Position numbers and translations under genes: made by a program. Of a stretch of 25,517 nt of DNA, positions 8,905 through 17,123 are shown in pieces. How positions within the stretch are numbered: position 1 is the stretch's first letter; each line of letters begins with the position of its first letter. Under the pieces are notes generated by a model that saw only the letters and a program-made list of their open reading frames with translations, was not told the origin of the DNA and searched no databases. The DNA comes from CAVORB01 sp964395315 (GTDB taxonomy: Bacteria > Pseudomonadota > Gammaproteobacteria > Chromatiales > Chromatiaceae), in NCBI GenBank assembly GCA_964395315.1, contig CAYNBI010000054.1, forward strand, positions 1 through 25,517, read 5' to 3'.

Positions 8905-10554
8905 TCAGTCGAGCAGCAACAACTTGCGGTCCGGTGCGTAACCGGCACCGATGCGCCGCAGCTCCCGGTTGAGCTCGAAGCCTGCCCTGGTCCGGAAGTC
9001 GACCGGCTTGGTGCGGTAGAACTGGATGGATTCCCGTGCGTACGGGGCCTCGAACAGGGGGACGTCTTGCAGCACCCAAGCCGCCTCCGCCTTCTTCAGC
9101 CCGGAGAAGCGGCACACCGGCGCCTCCTTGATGACGGCGCTGCCGTCCTCCCGATAGGAGATGTTGTCCTGGTAGAGCCACTGGTAAAAACCCTTGCGCT
9201 CGTTCGGCGCGTAGGATGTCTCGGGCACGTGCTTGGTCGCGCCGAAGGCGAGGTAGTAGCGCACGCCCATGACCTCCGCGGCGCCGTCGCCGTCGATGTC
9301 GAAGACGTCGTAGCATTCCGGCTTGTTGCGGAAGTTGGGAATCCCCGCAAGCCCCTGGGAGGTGGAGGGCAAGGCGTCGCGCAGCTCGCTCAGATGGCCC
9401 GAGGGAAGACGGGTGGAGCCGCGGGAGCTTGGTCCCCGGCTGACGAGCCAAAGGTGCTGATAGTTCTGCTCGGGGTTGCGTTCTCCACGCACATCCCTCC
9501 ACTCCTTCGGCAGGAGAGGATTGGCGTCTAGCTGAAAACGCACACCGGCATTGTGCAGGGAATGGTAGGCGATCCCGCCAAGGTGCTGGTAGGCCAGCAG
9601 GGGGATGAAGCCGTAACCCGGGTTTGGGGACAGATAATCCACCATGCCGACCGGACCCCTGCCGTGCTCGTGGGGAATCAGGGGCCATATGCCGGTAGCG
9701 CCGAAGTCGGGTAGCCTAGACCCCTTGTATTCGGTCCAGGCATTTGCGGTGCCGGCGGGGTAGACGGCCGTGAACTCGACGGCACGGACCTGATCGTCCA
9801 GCACTGGATAGCGACCCTTGGTAACCAGCTCCAGAAACTTGACGGTCTGTTCGCGGAAAGCGGGATCGTCTGCCGGATTGCCCACGCGCACCAGCTCGAA
9901 GGCGGCCCCCAGCGCGGTGCCGATCTCGCCGTTCAAGGCGTGGAGATTGACGCGCCCGGGAAGCACCGCATTGGCCGCGTCGAGCTTTGCCTCGGCCGAT
10001 CCGAGACCCGCATCGCGCATACCGGAGAGGTAGGCATACCAATCGGCGACGATGCGATCGACGGAAATCGCGATTCGGAAGACGCGCCCCGGGTTCAACT
10101 TGCTCATGATGTCCAGGGTCCTGCCCCGGTACGCCTCGGGACCGAGGTCTCCGCCGTAGACCGTGGCCTCCACCCCGGCCTCGACCAGCGTTCCCGCGAA
10201 GCGCTCGAAGTCGCGGTTGGTGGTGAGCTCGATCACCCCCTTGTCGATCATCTCCTGGATCGTGTCCCGACGCGCCAGCAGGCCCTCGAGATAGGAGTCC
10301 AGCTCGTCGGCCCCGAGGACGATGGTCAGTCGCTGCTGGTTGCCGCGGCCGAGCTCCAGGTGCACCCGTGAGCGATCCTGGGTGCGGGGTGCGAAGCCCG
10401 CGTAGAAGGAGGGCTCGTACCGGGAGAAATATACCCCCGGAGCGGGCTCGGCGCCGTTCCAGGACGGGCCGCTGTCGGCCCGCAGAGTGGTGGTGGCGCT
10501 CAGCGGGATGACCGTCAGAGCGATGCAGGCGAGGGACTTGCTCAATCTCTTCAT
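8905..10554 (-). CDS. Exported 549-aa protein with diverged YkuD-like region
   Basis: A signal peptide (1-26) is followed by a long mature protein without clear full-length family assignment. Residues 329-395 resemble an L,D-transpeptidase (YkuD) catalytic region: a His-rich segment GIAYHSLHNAGVRF (327-340), then HLWLVSRGPSSRGSTRLPSG (367-386) and LSELRDAL. The YkuD signature is S-x-G-C-x-R-L-P, and here it reads S-R-G-S-T-R-L-P. Ser380 (codon TCC at 9417-9415) therefore stands where the catalytic Cys should be. A later segment DVFDIDGDGAAEVMGVRYY (416-434) looks like an Asp-rich calcium-type loop. It may be an inactive wall-binding protein or a Ser-dependent variant. It is divergent from the phosphatase-like gene at 10845. 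Confidence 0.75.
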   Translation of the reverse strand: MKRLSKSLACIALTVIPLSATTTLRADSGPSWNGAEPAPGVYFSRYEPSFYAGFAPRTQDRSRVHLELGRGNQQRLTIVLGADELDSYLEGLLARRDTIQEMIDKGVIELTTNRDFERFAGTLVEAGVEATVYGGDLGPEAYRGRTLDIMSKLNPGRVFRIAISVDRIVADWYAYLSGMRDAGLGSAEAKLDAANAVLPGRVNLHALNGEIGTALGAAFELVRVGNPADDPAFREQTVKFLELVTKGRYPVLDDQVRAVEFTAVYPAGTANAWTEYKGSRLPDFGATGIWPLIPHEHGRGPVGMVDYLSPNPGYGFIPLLAYQHLGGIAYHSLHNAGVRFQLDANPLLPKEWRDVRGERNPEQNYQHLWLVSRGPSSRGSTRLPSGHLSELRDALPSTSQGLAGIPNFRNKPECYDVFDIDGDGAAEVMGVRYYLAFGATKHVPETSYAPNERKGFYQWLYQDNISYREDGSAVIKEAPVCRFSGLKKAEAAWVLQDVPLFEAPYARESIQFYRTKPVDFRTRAGFELNRELRRIGAGYAPDRKLLLLD

Positions 10555-10844
10555 TTCAAACGTTCCCGGAGGGAGATCGCGTCCCGCCAGTGGTCGCGCG
10601 TCCGGGCACCCGGATCGCCGGGGTACAAAATGTCTGCATGTCCTCTCGTGTCTCCTCGGGACCTCGGATGAATGGGCCGGACATCTTTGCCGGCGCCGCT
10701 CGCCATGTTAGAGGCCTGATGGGCCAACGTCGAGGGTTCGCCGTGCTGACGGCAGGCGATGATCGAGATAAACTGCGGGCCGTTTGCGAATTCCCCGTTG
10801 CCTTTCCGGCATCCCTCACAGACGTTCGACCGGAGACCATCGCT
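10555..10844. promoter_or_regulatory. Divergent intergenic region (no clear elements)
   Basis: This 290-base region must hold the promoters of two divergent exported genes. CTGACG (10746-10751) and GATAAA (10767-10772) are a weak pair with only 15 bases between them. CGGAGA at 10831-10836 is the ribosome binding site of the plus-strand gene. No other structure is convincing. Confidence 0.3.
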
Positions 10845-11522
10845 ATGCGTCAGCCAAGATCTTACCGTGCTGCGATCGGCGCTTTCTTTTTCCTTCTGTG
10901 CGCGGGCTTTGCCTCCACTGCCGCCTGGGCCGAGGATTTCACCAGCCGCGAAGGCGGGCCGACTGAGGCGCAGATGCTCGGCAGGGGAGACGGCGGTCTT
11001 CCCGGTATGGCATTCGTGCGGCCGGTTCTCGACGGCGTGCTGTACCGTGCCGGGTTCAAGGGGGGTGACAAGGCTCACGCCGGCCTGTCCGGGGCCCAGC
11101 GCAAGGCGCTGTGCGAGGCCGGTTTCTCGGGTGCCCGGTACGTCGATTTCGGGAGCAAGACGGACTTCGGGGTGACGAGTTGCGGGGGCAACAGTCTGAC
11201 GTACAAGAAGGGGTCGTCGGGCAGCACGCACGACATCATGAAGGACATCCACTCCGTGATCGAGGATCCCGGCAAGGGGCCGATCCTGGTCCACTGTATG
11301 TGGGGCGTGCATTCCTCGGGCTCGGTGTCGGCGATGGCCCTGGTCCAATTCTGCGGCTGGCCGGAAAGCAGGGCCAAGGCATACTGGAACAAGGCGCGCA
11401 ACAACGCCCCCTGCGGCAAGGCCGGCTGTGACGACTGGGTCGACGAAAAGTTCGCGCGGTTCAAGGTGGACCCGAGCCTGAAGATCACCCCGGCGCAGCA
11501 GAAAAAGATCTGCCCCCCATGA
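10845..11522 (+). CDS. Exported dual-specificity-phosphatase-like protein with altered P-loop
   Basis: From ATG 10845 (GGAGA 8 bases upstream) the protein is 225 aa with a signal peptide cleaved near AWA-E (residue 29). The core follows the DSP/PTP order: VLDGVLYRAG (61-70, equivalent to the usual 'lyRsa' strand), LCEAGFSGARYVDFGSKTD (89-107, usually 'LgIktVidLR'), and a P-loop GPILVHCMWGVHSSGSVSAM (145-164). The loop has the nucleophile Cys151 and Gly154, but the invariant Arg of C-x5-R is Ser157 (TCC at 11313-11315). Classical phosphatase activity is thus doubtful. Six further Cys suggest disulfides in the periplasm. It may be a pseudophosphatase or have a different substrate. Confidence 0.75.
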   Translation: MRQPRSYRAAIGAFFFLLCAGFASTAAWAEDFTSREGGPTEAQMLGRGDGGLPGMAFVRPVLDGVLYRAGFKGGDKAHAGLSGAQRKALCEAGFSGARYVDFGSKTDFGVTSCGGNSLTYKKGSSGSTHDIMKDIHSVIEDPGKGPILVHCMWGVHSSGSVSAMALVQFCGWPESRAKAYWNKARNNAPCGKAGCDDWVDEKFARFKVDPSLKITPAQQKKICPP

Positions 11523-11566
11523 CAGCTCTTGAGCGGGCACGTCCGTTCGTCGCCGGGGCGCTCGAT

Positions 11567-13759
11567 CTACTCGGCCCAGCCGAGGACGTCGCGCAGGATC
11601 GACCATCGCGGTCCCCTGTCCTCGGCGCCTTGCCCGAGGATCCAGTAGTCGTGGGCGCGTTGGATTAGGCCCTCGTTGGTTGCGAAGACCACCCACTCGT
11701 TGACGGCGTCCGCAAGGTCATCGGCATCTCGGGCGAGGCCGAACGCAGAGGGAATCTGCACGGGATCCGGCTGGGGAACGACGACCGTGTACTCCGGGTG
11801 CAGGAGTGTCCACGCCGCCCCGTTCTCCGCCGGTACGAGGAAGGCATCCAGCTCGGGGTGCTGACCCTCGAAGAAGGGGCGCCAGAACTCGATCGTGACG
11901 AACTCGACGTCCGCGTCCCCGAAGTAGCGCTTCATGCTGAACTCGATCTGGTGGATATCTAGCGGCACCCCGATTTTCAGATCCTTGCTGTGGCGCAATG
12001 CCTCCACACTGGCGAACTCGTGCCGGCGCTCGTCGCGCACGACCAGGCCCATGGTTCCCGTCAGGTAGGGTGCGGACAGGCGCAGCGACGGAAACCAGAA
12101 GGGCCGGTACCAGACGCCGGGCATCACATCGATGACGCCGTCGGAAAGTAGGGTAGGGAGCTCCCGCCATGTGATCGGGACCAGCTCGGCCTTCAATCCC
12201 AGCGCCTTCGCGAGGCTCTGGGCCAGTTCGATGTCGAACCCAACCAGCTCCCCGTCGGCGTTGAAAAAGCTGAACGGGAGGTTTGAAGGGTCGTAGCCTA
12301 CCCGCAGGGTGCCCCGCGCCTGGATGCGGTCGAACGTTCCCACGCTGCTTGCCCTTTGCTCCCGGCTGACTGTCGTGAGGTCCTTGTGGACGATTGCCGA
12401 CGACGCTTCCTGGGGTGCGTGCATGCGCCGTAAGGCCTCGTCCTTGTGGTAGCCGGTATCGATACTCGCGGCGAGGAGCAGGCGCACGGATATCACGGCG
12501 ACCGCGATGCCGCCGGCCATTGCAGCGCCAGCCACCAGCAATCGCTTGCGCCGAACCATCAGGAACCCGCCCATGGCGCTGGCCCCGAGGAGCGCAAAGG
12601 CGAACAGGTTCATGGCTGTCACCAGGGAGTCGAACTTGCCGCTGATGATGGTGGTCGGGATATAGAGCTGGAAGATGTCGTGGGGAAGCCCGAAGAGATC
12701 CATGAGAAAGGGCAGCGCTACCTGTGCCTTGGCGAAGTAACTCGGCACGCCGATGGCAAACAGGGTCGCGTAATCCGCCGCTGACAGGGCGCTGCCGGCC
12801 AGCCAACCGGCAAACGGCACGAACAGCAGGGTCAGCAGCCGCCCCGCGTTGGGAAAGTTGAACAAGATGGGCACCAGGATCTCGGCGGCGGAATCCGCCT
12901 CCTGGGTGAGCAGACCGCGCTGCTGGAGGAGTGTCTTGGACCGTTCCACGAGCAGGGGCAGCACGATGAAGGCGTTGCTGGCCACGAACGCGGTCAACAG
13001 CGCATCCCTTGCGATGCCGACCACCTCCCGGTAACGGAACGGCGTCAGAGCCGTTACCAGCAGCGGCAACACCCAGAAGGCGAGCAGCAACGACGCGGCC
13101 GCGAAGGCGACGAAATAGACCTCGAGCCGCTCGAAGGTTTCGGGCGTCATGGTGCCCGCGGTGACGGCGCCGATGGCGAAGACGCCGATGGGCGTCAGGC
13201 CGATGATGAACTTGGTGATCCGCACGATCGACGCATTGAAGACCCGCAGGGGACCCAGCATGCGTTCCCTGTCCTCGAGCCCGATGAGTCCGATGCCGAT
13301 CGCCGAGCTGAACAGGACAACCGCCGGCACCACGGCATTGGAGAGCGAGTTGAACGGGTTCGCGGTGAAGTAGATGTCCGGAATCGAGAAAGGATGCTTG
13401 GGCTCGACCAGTGCATGGCTGAAGAAAGAGGCGCTCTGGATGTTCGGGAAGGCGACGGGCATCGCCGCGATCACCGCGAACGCGAGGGCCCATGTCAGCA
13501 GAAGCAGGGCGCCGCCCCTCAGGGCCAGTCGCCTGGCTACGTCGGCCTCGAGTTGCCCGAAGCCGATGATCAGGGCCATCACCAGGTACGGAAGCACCGT
13601 CATCTGCATCAGGCGGATGTAGATGTCGGCGATGGGCTGCAGAACGGCGGCGGGTTCCCCGAAGAAGAGCCCTACGAAGACGCCGAGCCCCAGTCCGGCG
13701 ATGATGCGAACGGAGAGGCTCGTGCGCGACAACGCCCCGCGGGCGGATTCGATGCTCAA
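11567..13759 (-). CDS. DAACS-family transporter fused to periplasmic solute-binding domain
   Basis: The 730-aa protein has two parts. Residues 10-402 are a dicarboxylate/amino-acid:cation symporter (SDF) core with about eight membrane segments and re-entrant loops. The usual Ser-rich loop is replaced by TAFVASNAFIVLPLL (256-270) and the usual NMDGT region by FNFPNAGRLLTLLF (300-313), so ion and substrate sites are diverged. A last membrane segment (408-431) and a linker lead to a type-3 solute-binding domain (about 475-710): GTLRVGYDPSNLPFSFFN, GELVGFDIELAQSLAKALGL, and GVIDVMPG. The binding domain would sit in the periplasm and deliver ligand to the attached transporter. Translation probably starts at TTG 13759, 16 bases after the stop of the Npt-type gene. 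Confidence 0.88.
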   Translation of the reverse strand: MSIESARGALSRTSLSVRIIAGLGLGVFVGLFFGEPAAVLQPIADIYIRLMQMTVLPYLVMALIIGFGQLEADVARRLALRGGALLLLTWALAFAVIAAMPVAFPNIQSASFFSHALVEPKHPFSIPDIYFTANPFNSLSNAVVPAVVLFSSAIGIGLIGLEDRERMLGPLRVFNASIVRITKFIIGLTPIGVFAIGAVTAGTMTPETFERLEVYFVAFAAASLLLAFWVLPLLVTALTPFRYREVVGIARDALLTAFVASNAFIVLPLLVERSKTLLQQRGLLTQEADSAAEILVPILFNFPNAGRLLTLLFVPFAGWLAGSALSAADYATLFAIGVPSYFAKAQVALPFLMDLFGLPHDIFQLYIPTTIISGKFDSLVTAMNLFAFALLGASAMGGFLMVRRKRLLVAGAAMAGGIAVAVISVRLLLAASIDTGYHKDEALRRMHAPQEASSAIVHKDLTTVSREQRASSVGTFDRIQARGTLRVGYDPSNLPFSFFNADGELVGFDIELAQSLAKALGLKAELVPITWRELPTLLSDGVIDVMPGVWYRPFWFPSLRLSAPYLTGTMGLVVRDERRHEFASVEALRHSKDLKIGVPLDIHQIEFSMKRYFGDADVEFVTIEFWRPFFEGQHPELDAFLVPAENGAAWTLLHPEYTVVVPQPDPVQIPSAFGLARDADDLADAVNEWVVFATNEGLIQRAHDYWILGQGAEDRGPRWSILRDVLGWAE

Positions 13760-13775
13760 TGCGTTGGGCTCGCGA

Positions 13776-15119
13776 TCAGGGAGTCCGCGATGCCGTCAGC
13801 CGTTTGTAGTGACGGCCGATCAGGATCGCGAGGATCAGCCAGATGATAACCAACGCGACGTTGAACAGGGCAAAACTCTGTGCAGAAAAGGCGAGCCAGG
13901 TGGTGCCGGCAAACACCACTACTGCCGAGAGCACGTCGCCCGCGCGTACGAAAAAGGTGTCGATGGCCTGCTTAGCCTTGTACTTCTGCTCCCTGGTGGT
14001 AGGCAGGAAGAGTACCTGGCGCACGGTGTTCTGAACCGAGTAATCGGCGGCGTTCTCCGCGGTCTTGGCCCAGCGAACCATGGCGAGTACCGGATAAAAG
14101 GCGGCGATCAAGTAGCCCCCGAGGGCGATCAGCGGCAGGATCATGATGGCGGCGCCGACCCCCAGGTACTTGAGCACCCGCGACACGACGAAGAGCTGGA
14201 GCAGCAGGCCGACCAGATTCACCACCGTGAAGAACTCGGCGTAGAACTCCCCGATGTATTCCTCCTCAGACAGCCCCCGGGCCGTTCCGGACGCCACCGC
14301 CTCCTCGGCCGCAGCGAGCACGGTGCGCCCGAGGATATACTCGCCGGTGGTGTTGACCCAGTTGAGGACCAGCATCAACAGGGCGATGAGCAGCAGATAG
14401 CGGCTGCGGAACACCAGGGCGAAGGCGCCTCCCTCCTTGAGGGGCTCGTCCTCTCCGGCCTGCTGCGCGCCAGCGGAATGCTCGATCCGCGCCTTACGCG
14501 CCTGCTCCCTGCGCTCCACCCCGTTGGTGAGGACCAGGCTCACCGCCAGGATGCCCGCCGCTACCAGCATCAATTGATAGACCCCCACGGGCCCGATCAG
14601 CAGCGAGTCCAGGTAGCTGCCGGCTACCGCTCCGCAAGAAGCGCCGAAGGCGACGATGACGAATAGCCGCTTGCCCGCCTCGGGGGTGTACAGGTCGTTG
14701 GCGAGGGCCCAGAACTGGGCGGGCACCATCAGATTGAAGATGCCGACCCAGAGGAAGAAGACCACGCCCAGGGGCACATGGAGATGTGCCAGAGCGTAGA
14801 ACAACAGCAGGCAACCAGCGAAGAAAAGGGTAACCCCGTTGATCAGCACACGCCGCGGCACTCGGCTTGCGATCCAGCCGTACAGGGGCACCGCGGCCAG
14901 CAGCAGCAGGGCCTGTCCCGCCGCGGCGTAGCTCTTGATCTCTGCTCCGCCACCGGCCAGGATCAATGCCTCGCGCACGGGCTTGAGCACGTAGTAGGCG
15001 GTCAGGATGAGGAAGATGTTGAGGGCGAGGATCAGAGCCGAGGTGGCCTCCCCCGGGCGGACTTCCGTGAAGAGGTTGAGGAAGCGCTCGAGGGGGGTCA
15101 GGGCCTTGTCCGCAGCCAT
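13776..15119 (-). CDS. Npt/Tlc-type NTP/NDP exchange transporter-like protein
   Basis: The 447-aa protein has about 12 membrane segments and lacks a signal peptide. Features of the ATP/ADP translocase (Npt/Tlc) branch of the major facilitator fold are visible: TAYYVLKPVREALIL (40-54) near the N-terminus, a motif FNLMVPAQFWALANDLYTPE (127-146), and AKTAENAADYSVQNTVRQVL followed by FLPTTREQKYKAKQAIDTF in the second half. Obligate intracellular bacteria use such proteins to take up host ATP. Homologues in free-living bacteria are mostly uncharacterised, so the substrate is unproven. It lies in a minus-strand array 51 bases after the DUF6159 gene and 16 bases before the transporter-binding-domain fusion. 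Confidence 0.8.
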   Translation of the reverse strand: MAADKALTPLERFLNLFTEVRPGEATSALILALNIFLILTAYYVLKPVREALILAGGGAEIKSYAAAGQALLLLAAVPLYGWIASRVPRRVLINGVTLFFAGCLLLFYALAHLHVPLGVVFFLWVGIFNLMVPAQFWALANDLYTPEAGKRLFVIVAFGASCGAVAGSYLDSLLIGPVGVYQLMLVAAGILAVSLVLTNGVERREQARKARIEHSAGAQQAGEDEPLKEGGAFALVFRSRYLLLIALLMLVLNWVNTTGEYILGRTVLAAAEEAVASGTARGLSEEEYIGEFYAEFFTVVNLVGLLLQLFVVSRVLKYLGVGAAIMILPLIALGGYLIAAFYPVLAMVRWAKTAENAADYSVQNTVRQVLFLPTTREQKYKAKQAIDTFFVRAGDVLSAVVVFAGTTWLAFSAQSFALFNVALVIIWLILAILIGRHYKRLTASRTP

Positions 15120-15170
15120 GTCTCGTCTATCCGGGTGTGCAGCTGAATGCGAGCGAGGCAGCGGGGTGCC

Positions 15171-16058
15171 TCAGCCCTTGGGCGCGAACGCCTGGGTGAT
15201 CATATCGCGGTCGAACTGGGGTGCGAACTGTCCTTTGTCCGCGTACAGATATACGGCGCCGCGAAAGATGCCGAACAGGGCGCTGCTGATCACCGCCAGG
15301 AGCGCGAATAGGGTGGCGCCGACGACGAAGATGGAGACCACCGGGAGCTCTCGTCCCGGCGATGCGACCAGGCCGGCAAGGCCGAAGGTTGCGATCACGA
15401 CCAGCAGCATCAGGAGGCCGAAGGCGGCGCCCATGCCGAAACTGCCGGTGAGCTGCTCGCCCCAGGTCTTGCGCAGTAGCGTCGCGCTCTCCCTGATGGC
15501 GGTGATCGGACCGAGGCCCTTGGCGGCGAGCAGCGGGACCACCAGGAAGGTCGCCACGTTCCAGGCCAGGCCCCCGATGCCAGCGGCGATCGCTCCGGGG
15601 CCGGCCCGCCCCTGCCTGCCGCGCAGGAGGCTCAGGAGCAGGCCGAGGGTCGCGGCAATCGCGGAGTAGCCGAGAATGGCAGCGGCGCGGCTGCGGGCGA
15701 TGCGCAGACCATCGCCGAAACTCGGGTCTCCGCCCTCGAGCCGCAGCAGGGCGGCGCCCACCAGTGCGGTGAGAAAGAAGTTGATAACGAAGTAGACCGC
15801 CAGGGAGTAGAGGAAGATCAGGAGCAAGGCCGTCGCCAGCGCCCAGGGTGGATAGTCCCCCCCTTGCTCAGCCGTCGCGAGCGTCTGCTCGATCTCCGGA
15901 TGGGCGGCAAGGAACATGAATCCGCCGCCGAGGATCAGGGCCGAGACCAGGACCACCATTACGGCGGCGAGGGCGGGGTAGAGGAGAAAGGACTTCTCGG
16001 CCCTGAGCACCTGCCAGGCGGACTTGAAGAGGCGCCAGCTGCGTGAGAACAAGGCCAT
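15171..16058 (-). CDS. DUF6159 family membrane protein
   Basis: The 295-aa integral membrane protein starts with RSWRLFKSAWQVLRAEKSFL (about 5-24), the amphipathic opening typical of DUF6159. It then has membrane segments near 26-50, 72-102, 126-142, 165-180, 205-230 and 238-265. No catalytic motif is seen. The ribosome binding site AAGGAG is 5 bases ahead of the ATG, and the start is only 9 bases after the metallophosphoesterase stop, so the two are surely co-transcribed. The function is unknown; a role in membrane organisation or as a subunit for its neighbours is speculation. Confidence 0.75.
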   Translation of the reverse strand: MALFSRSWRLFKSAWQVLRAEKSFLLYPALAAVMVVLVSALILGGGFMFLAAHPEIEQTLATAEQGGDYPPWALATALLLIFLYSLAVYFVINFFLTALVGAALLRLEGGDPSFGDGLRIARSRAAAILGYSAIAATLGLLLSLLRGRQGRAGPGAIAAGIGGLAWNVATFLVVPLLAAKGLGPITAIRESATLLRKTWGEQLTGSFGMGAAFGLLMLLVVIATFGLAGLVASPGRELPVVSIFVVGATLFALLAVISSALFGIFRGAVYLYADKGQFAPQFDRDMITQAFAPKG

Positions 16059-16067
16059 AATGGCTCC

Positions 16068-17123
16068 TTACTCCTGTTTGCTTCCGGGCTCGTATGTTTC
16101 GAGCCGCCGCGGAGCGAGGTCCGCCCGGACCAACTCCGCCGCGTCGGAACGGATGCGCTGGGGTAGGGTAGTCCAGTCGATCGGGCGGGTGAAGCCCGGG
16201 GCCTGATAGGCGGCGAGGCGCAGTTCGCCGCCGTTGAGCTTGATCAGGGTGAGGCCCTGGGACGAGCGGTCGCCGCTGCCGATCAGCTTGCGCGGACCGG
16301 CGCCCAGGCAGGCCTGGCTCACGTAGTGGACCCCGTCCTTGTGGCCGGGGTAGAACGCGTGGTGATGACCGCTGAGGTAGAGATTTACGTCCGCCTTCTG
16401 CAAAAGCCGCTCGAGCGCCGGGTCGCCGATGTAATCTCGCTCGCGGCGCTGCGCGAAGGGCCACAGGGGCACGTGGCTGAAGACGACTCGCTGGGCGTAT
16501 CCGCTCCCGTGGGTGTCGAGCAGCCGCTGGAGCCAGCTTAACTGGTCGCGGGGCAGGTGGCCGACGGTGGTCGCGTCCAGGGAGATGAAGAGCGTCTCCC
16601 CCGCGGCGAAGGCGTAGTAGAAGGGGTAGTGGGCATCGTCGACGAACCGCAGCGCTGGCTTTCGCGCGCCCCATTGCTCGCCGTAGATGCGCCTTTCGGC
16701 CTCGAAACCGCCGTAGGCGGAGCCGTCGTGATTGCCCGGCGTGACTGCAAGCGGGATGCCGGCCGCCCGCAGCGGGTCGCTCACGTGGCTGTGGAAGGCC
16801 TTCCACATGGCGTCCACCTCGGCTTGCGACAGGTGGGGCTTGCGCTGCCCTGCTACCATGTCCCCCGTGCTGATGACGAGGTCCGGCTGGAGGGCGACGA
16901 TGCGCCGGACGGCTGCGTCCACTGTCGCCTCGTAGCGGGTGGAGCCGTAGGAGCCGTTCAGGTCCGAGATCACGGCTACCCGTACGGGCTCCGCTGCGGC
17001 TGGACCGAGACCGGCCAGCAGGAGCAGGAACGTGACAAGGGCGAATGCACGTATCCCCGCCAGAACCCCCGCCTGCCGTGCAGATAGTTCCTCAGGCCGG
17101 CTCATTAGTGGAAACATCGCCAT
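16068..17123 (-). CDS. Exported metallophosphoesterase
   Basis: The calcineurin-like phosphoesterase is 351 aa from ATG 17123. An uncleaved anchor or long signal sequence (about 24-45) precedes the catalytic domain. Metal-binding motifs appear in order: VISDLNGSYGS (51-61; the usual DxH is D-L-N), STGD (85-88), GNHD (130-133), SHVPLW (216-221) and GHHH (252-255). It should hydrolyse phosphomonoesters or diesters outside the cytoplasm. The stop of the upstream kinase-like gene overlaps this start as TGATG, which argues for translational coupling and selects ATG 17123 over ATG 17117, ATG 17105 and TTG 17138. The pairing suggests it may act on the product of the kinase-like protein, which is inference. 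Confidence 0.88.
   Translation of the reverse strand: MAMFPLMSRPEELSARQAGVLAGIRAFALVTFLLLLAGLGPAAAEPVRVAVISDLNGSYGSTRYEATVDAAVRRIVALQPDLVISTGDMVAGQRKPHLSQAEVDAMWKAFHSHVSDPLRAAGIPLAVTPGNHDGSAYGGFEAERRIYGEQWGARKPALRFVDDAHYPFYYAFAAGETLFISLDATTVGHLPRDQLSWLQRLLDTHGSGYAQRVVFSHVPLWPFAQRRERDYIGDPALERLLQKADVNLYLSGHHHAFYPGHKDGVHYVSQACLGAGPRKLIGSGDRSSQGLTLIKLNGGELRLAAYQAPGFTRPIDWTTLPQRIRSDAAELVRADLAPRRLETYEPGSKQE

Noticed and set aside
11718..13493. 591-aa frame overlapping the transporter fusion on the same strand
   Set aside because: Arg/Gly/Ala-rich shadow; the alternative frame has two recognised domains.
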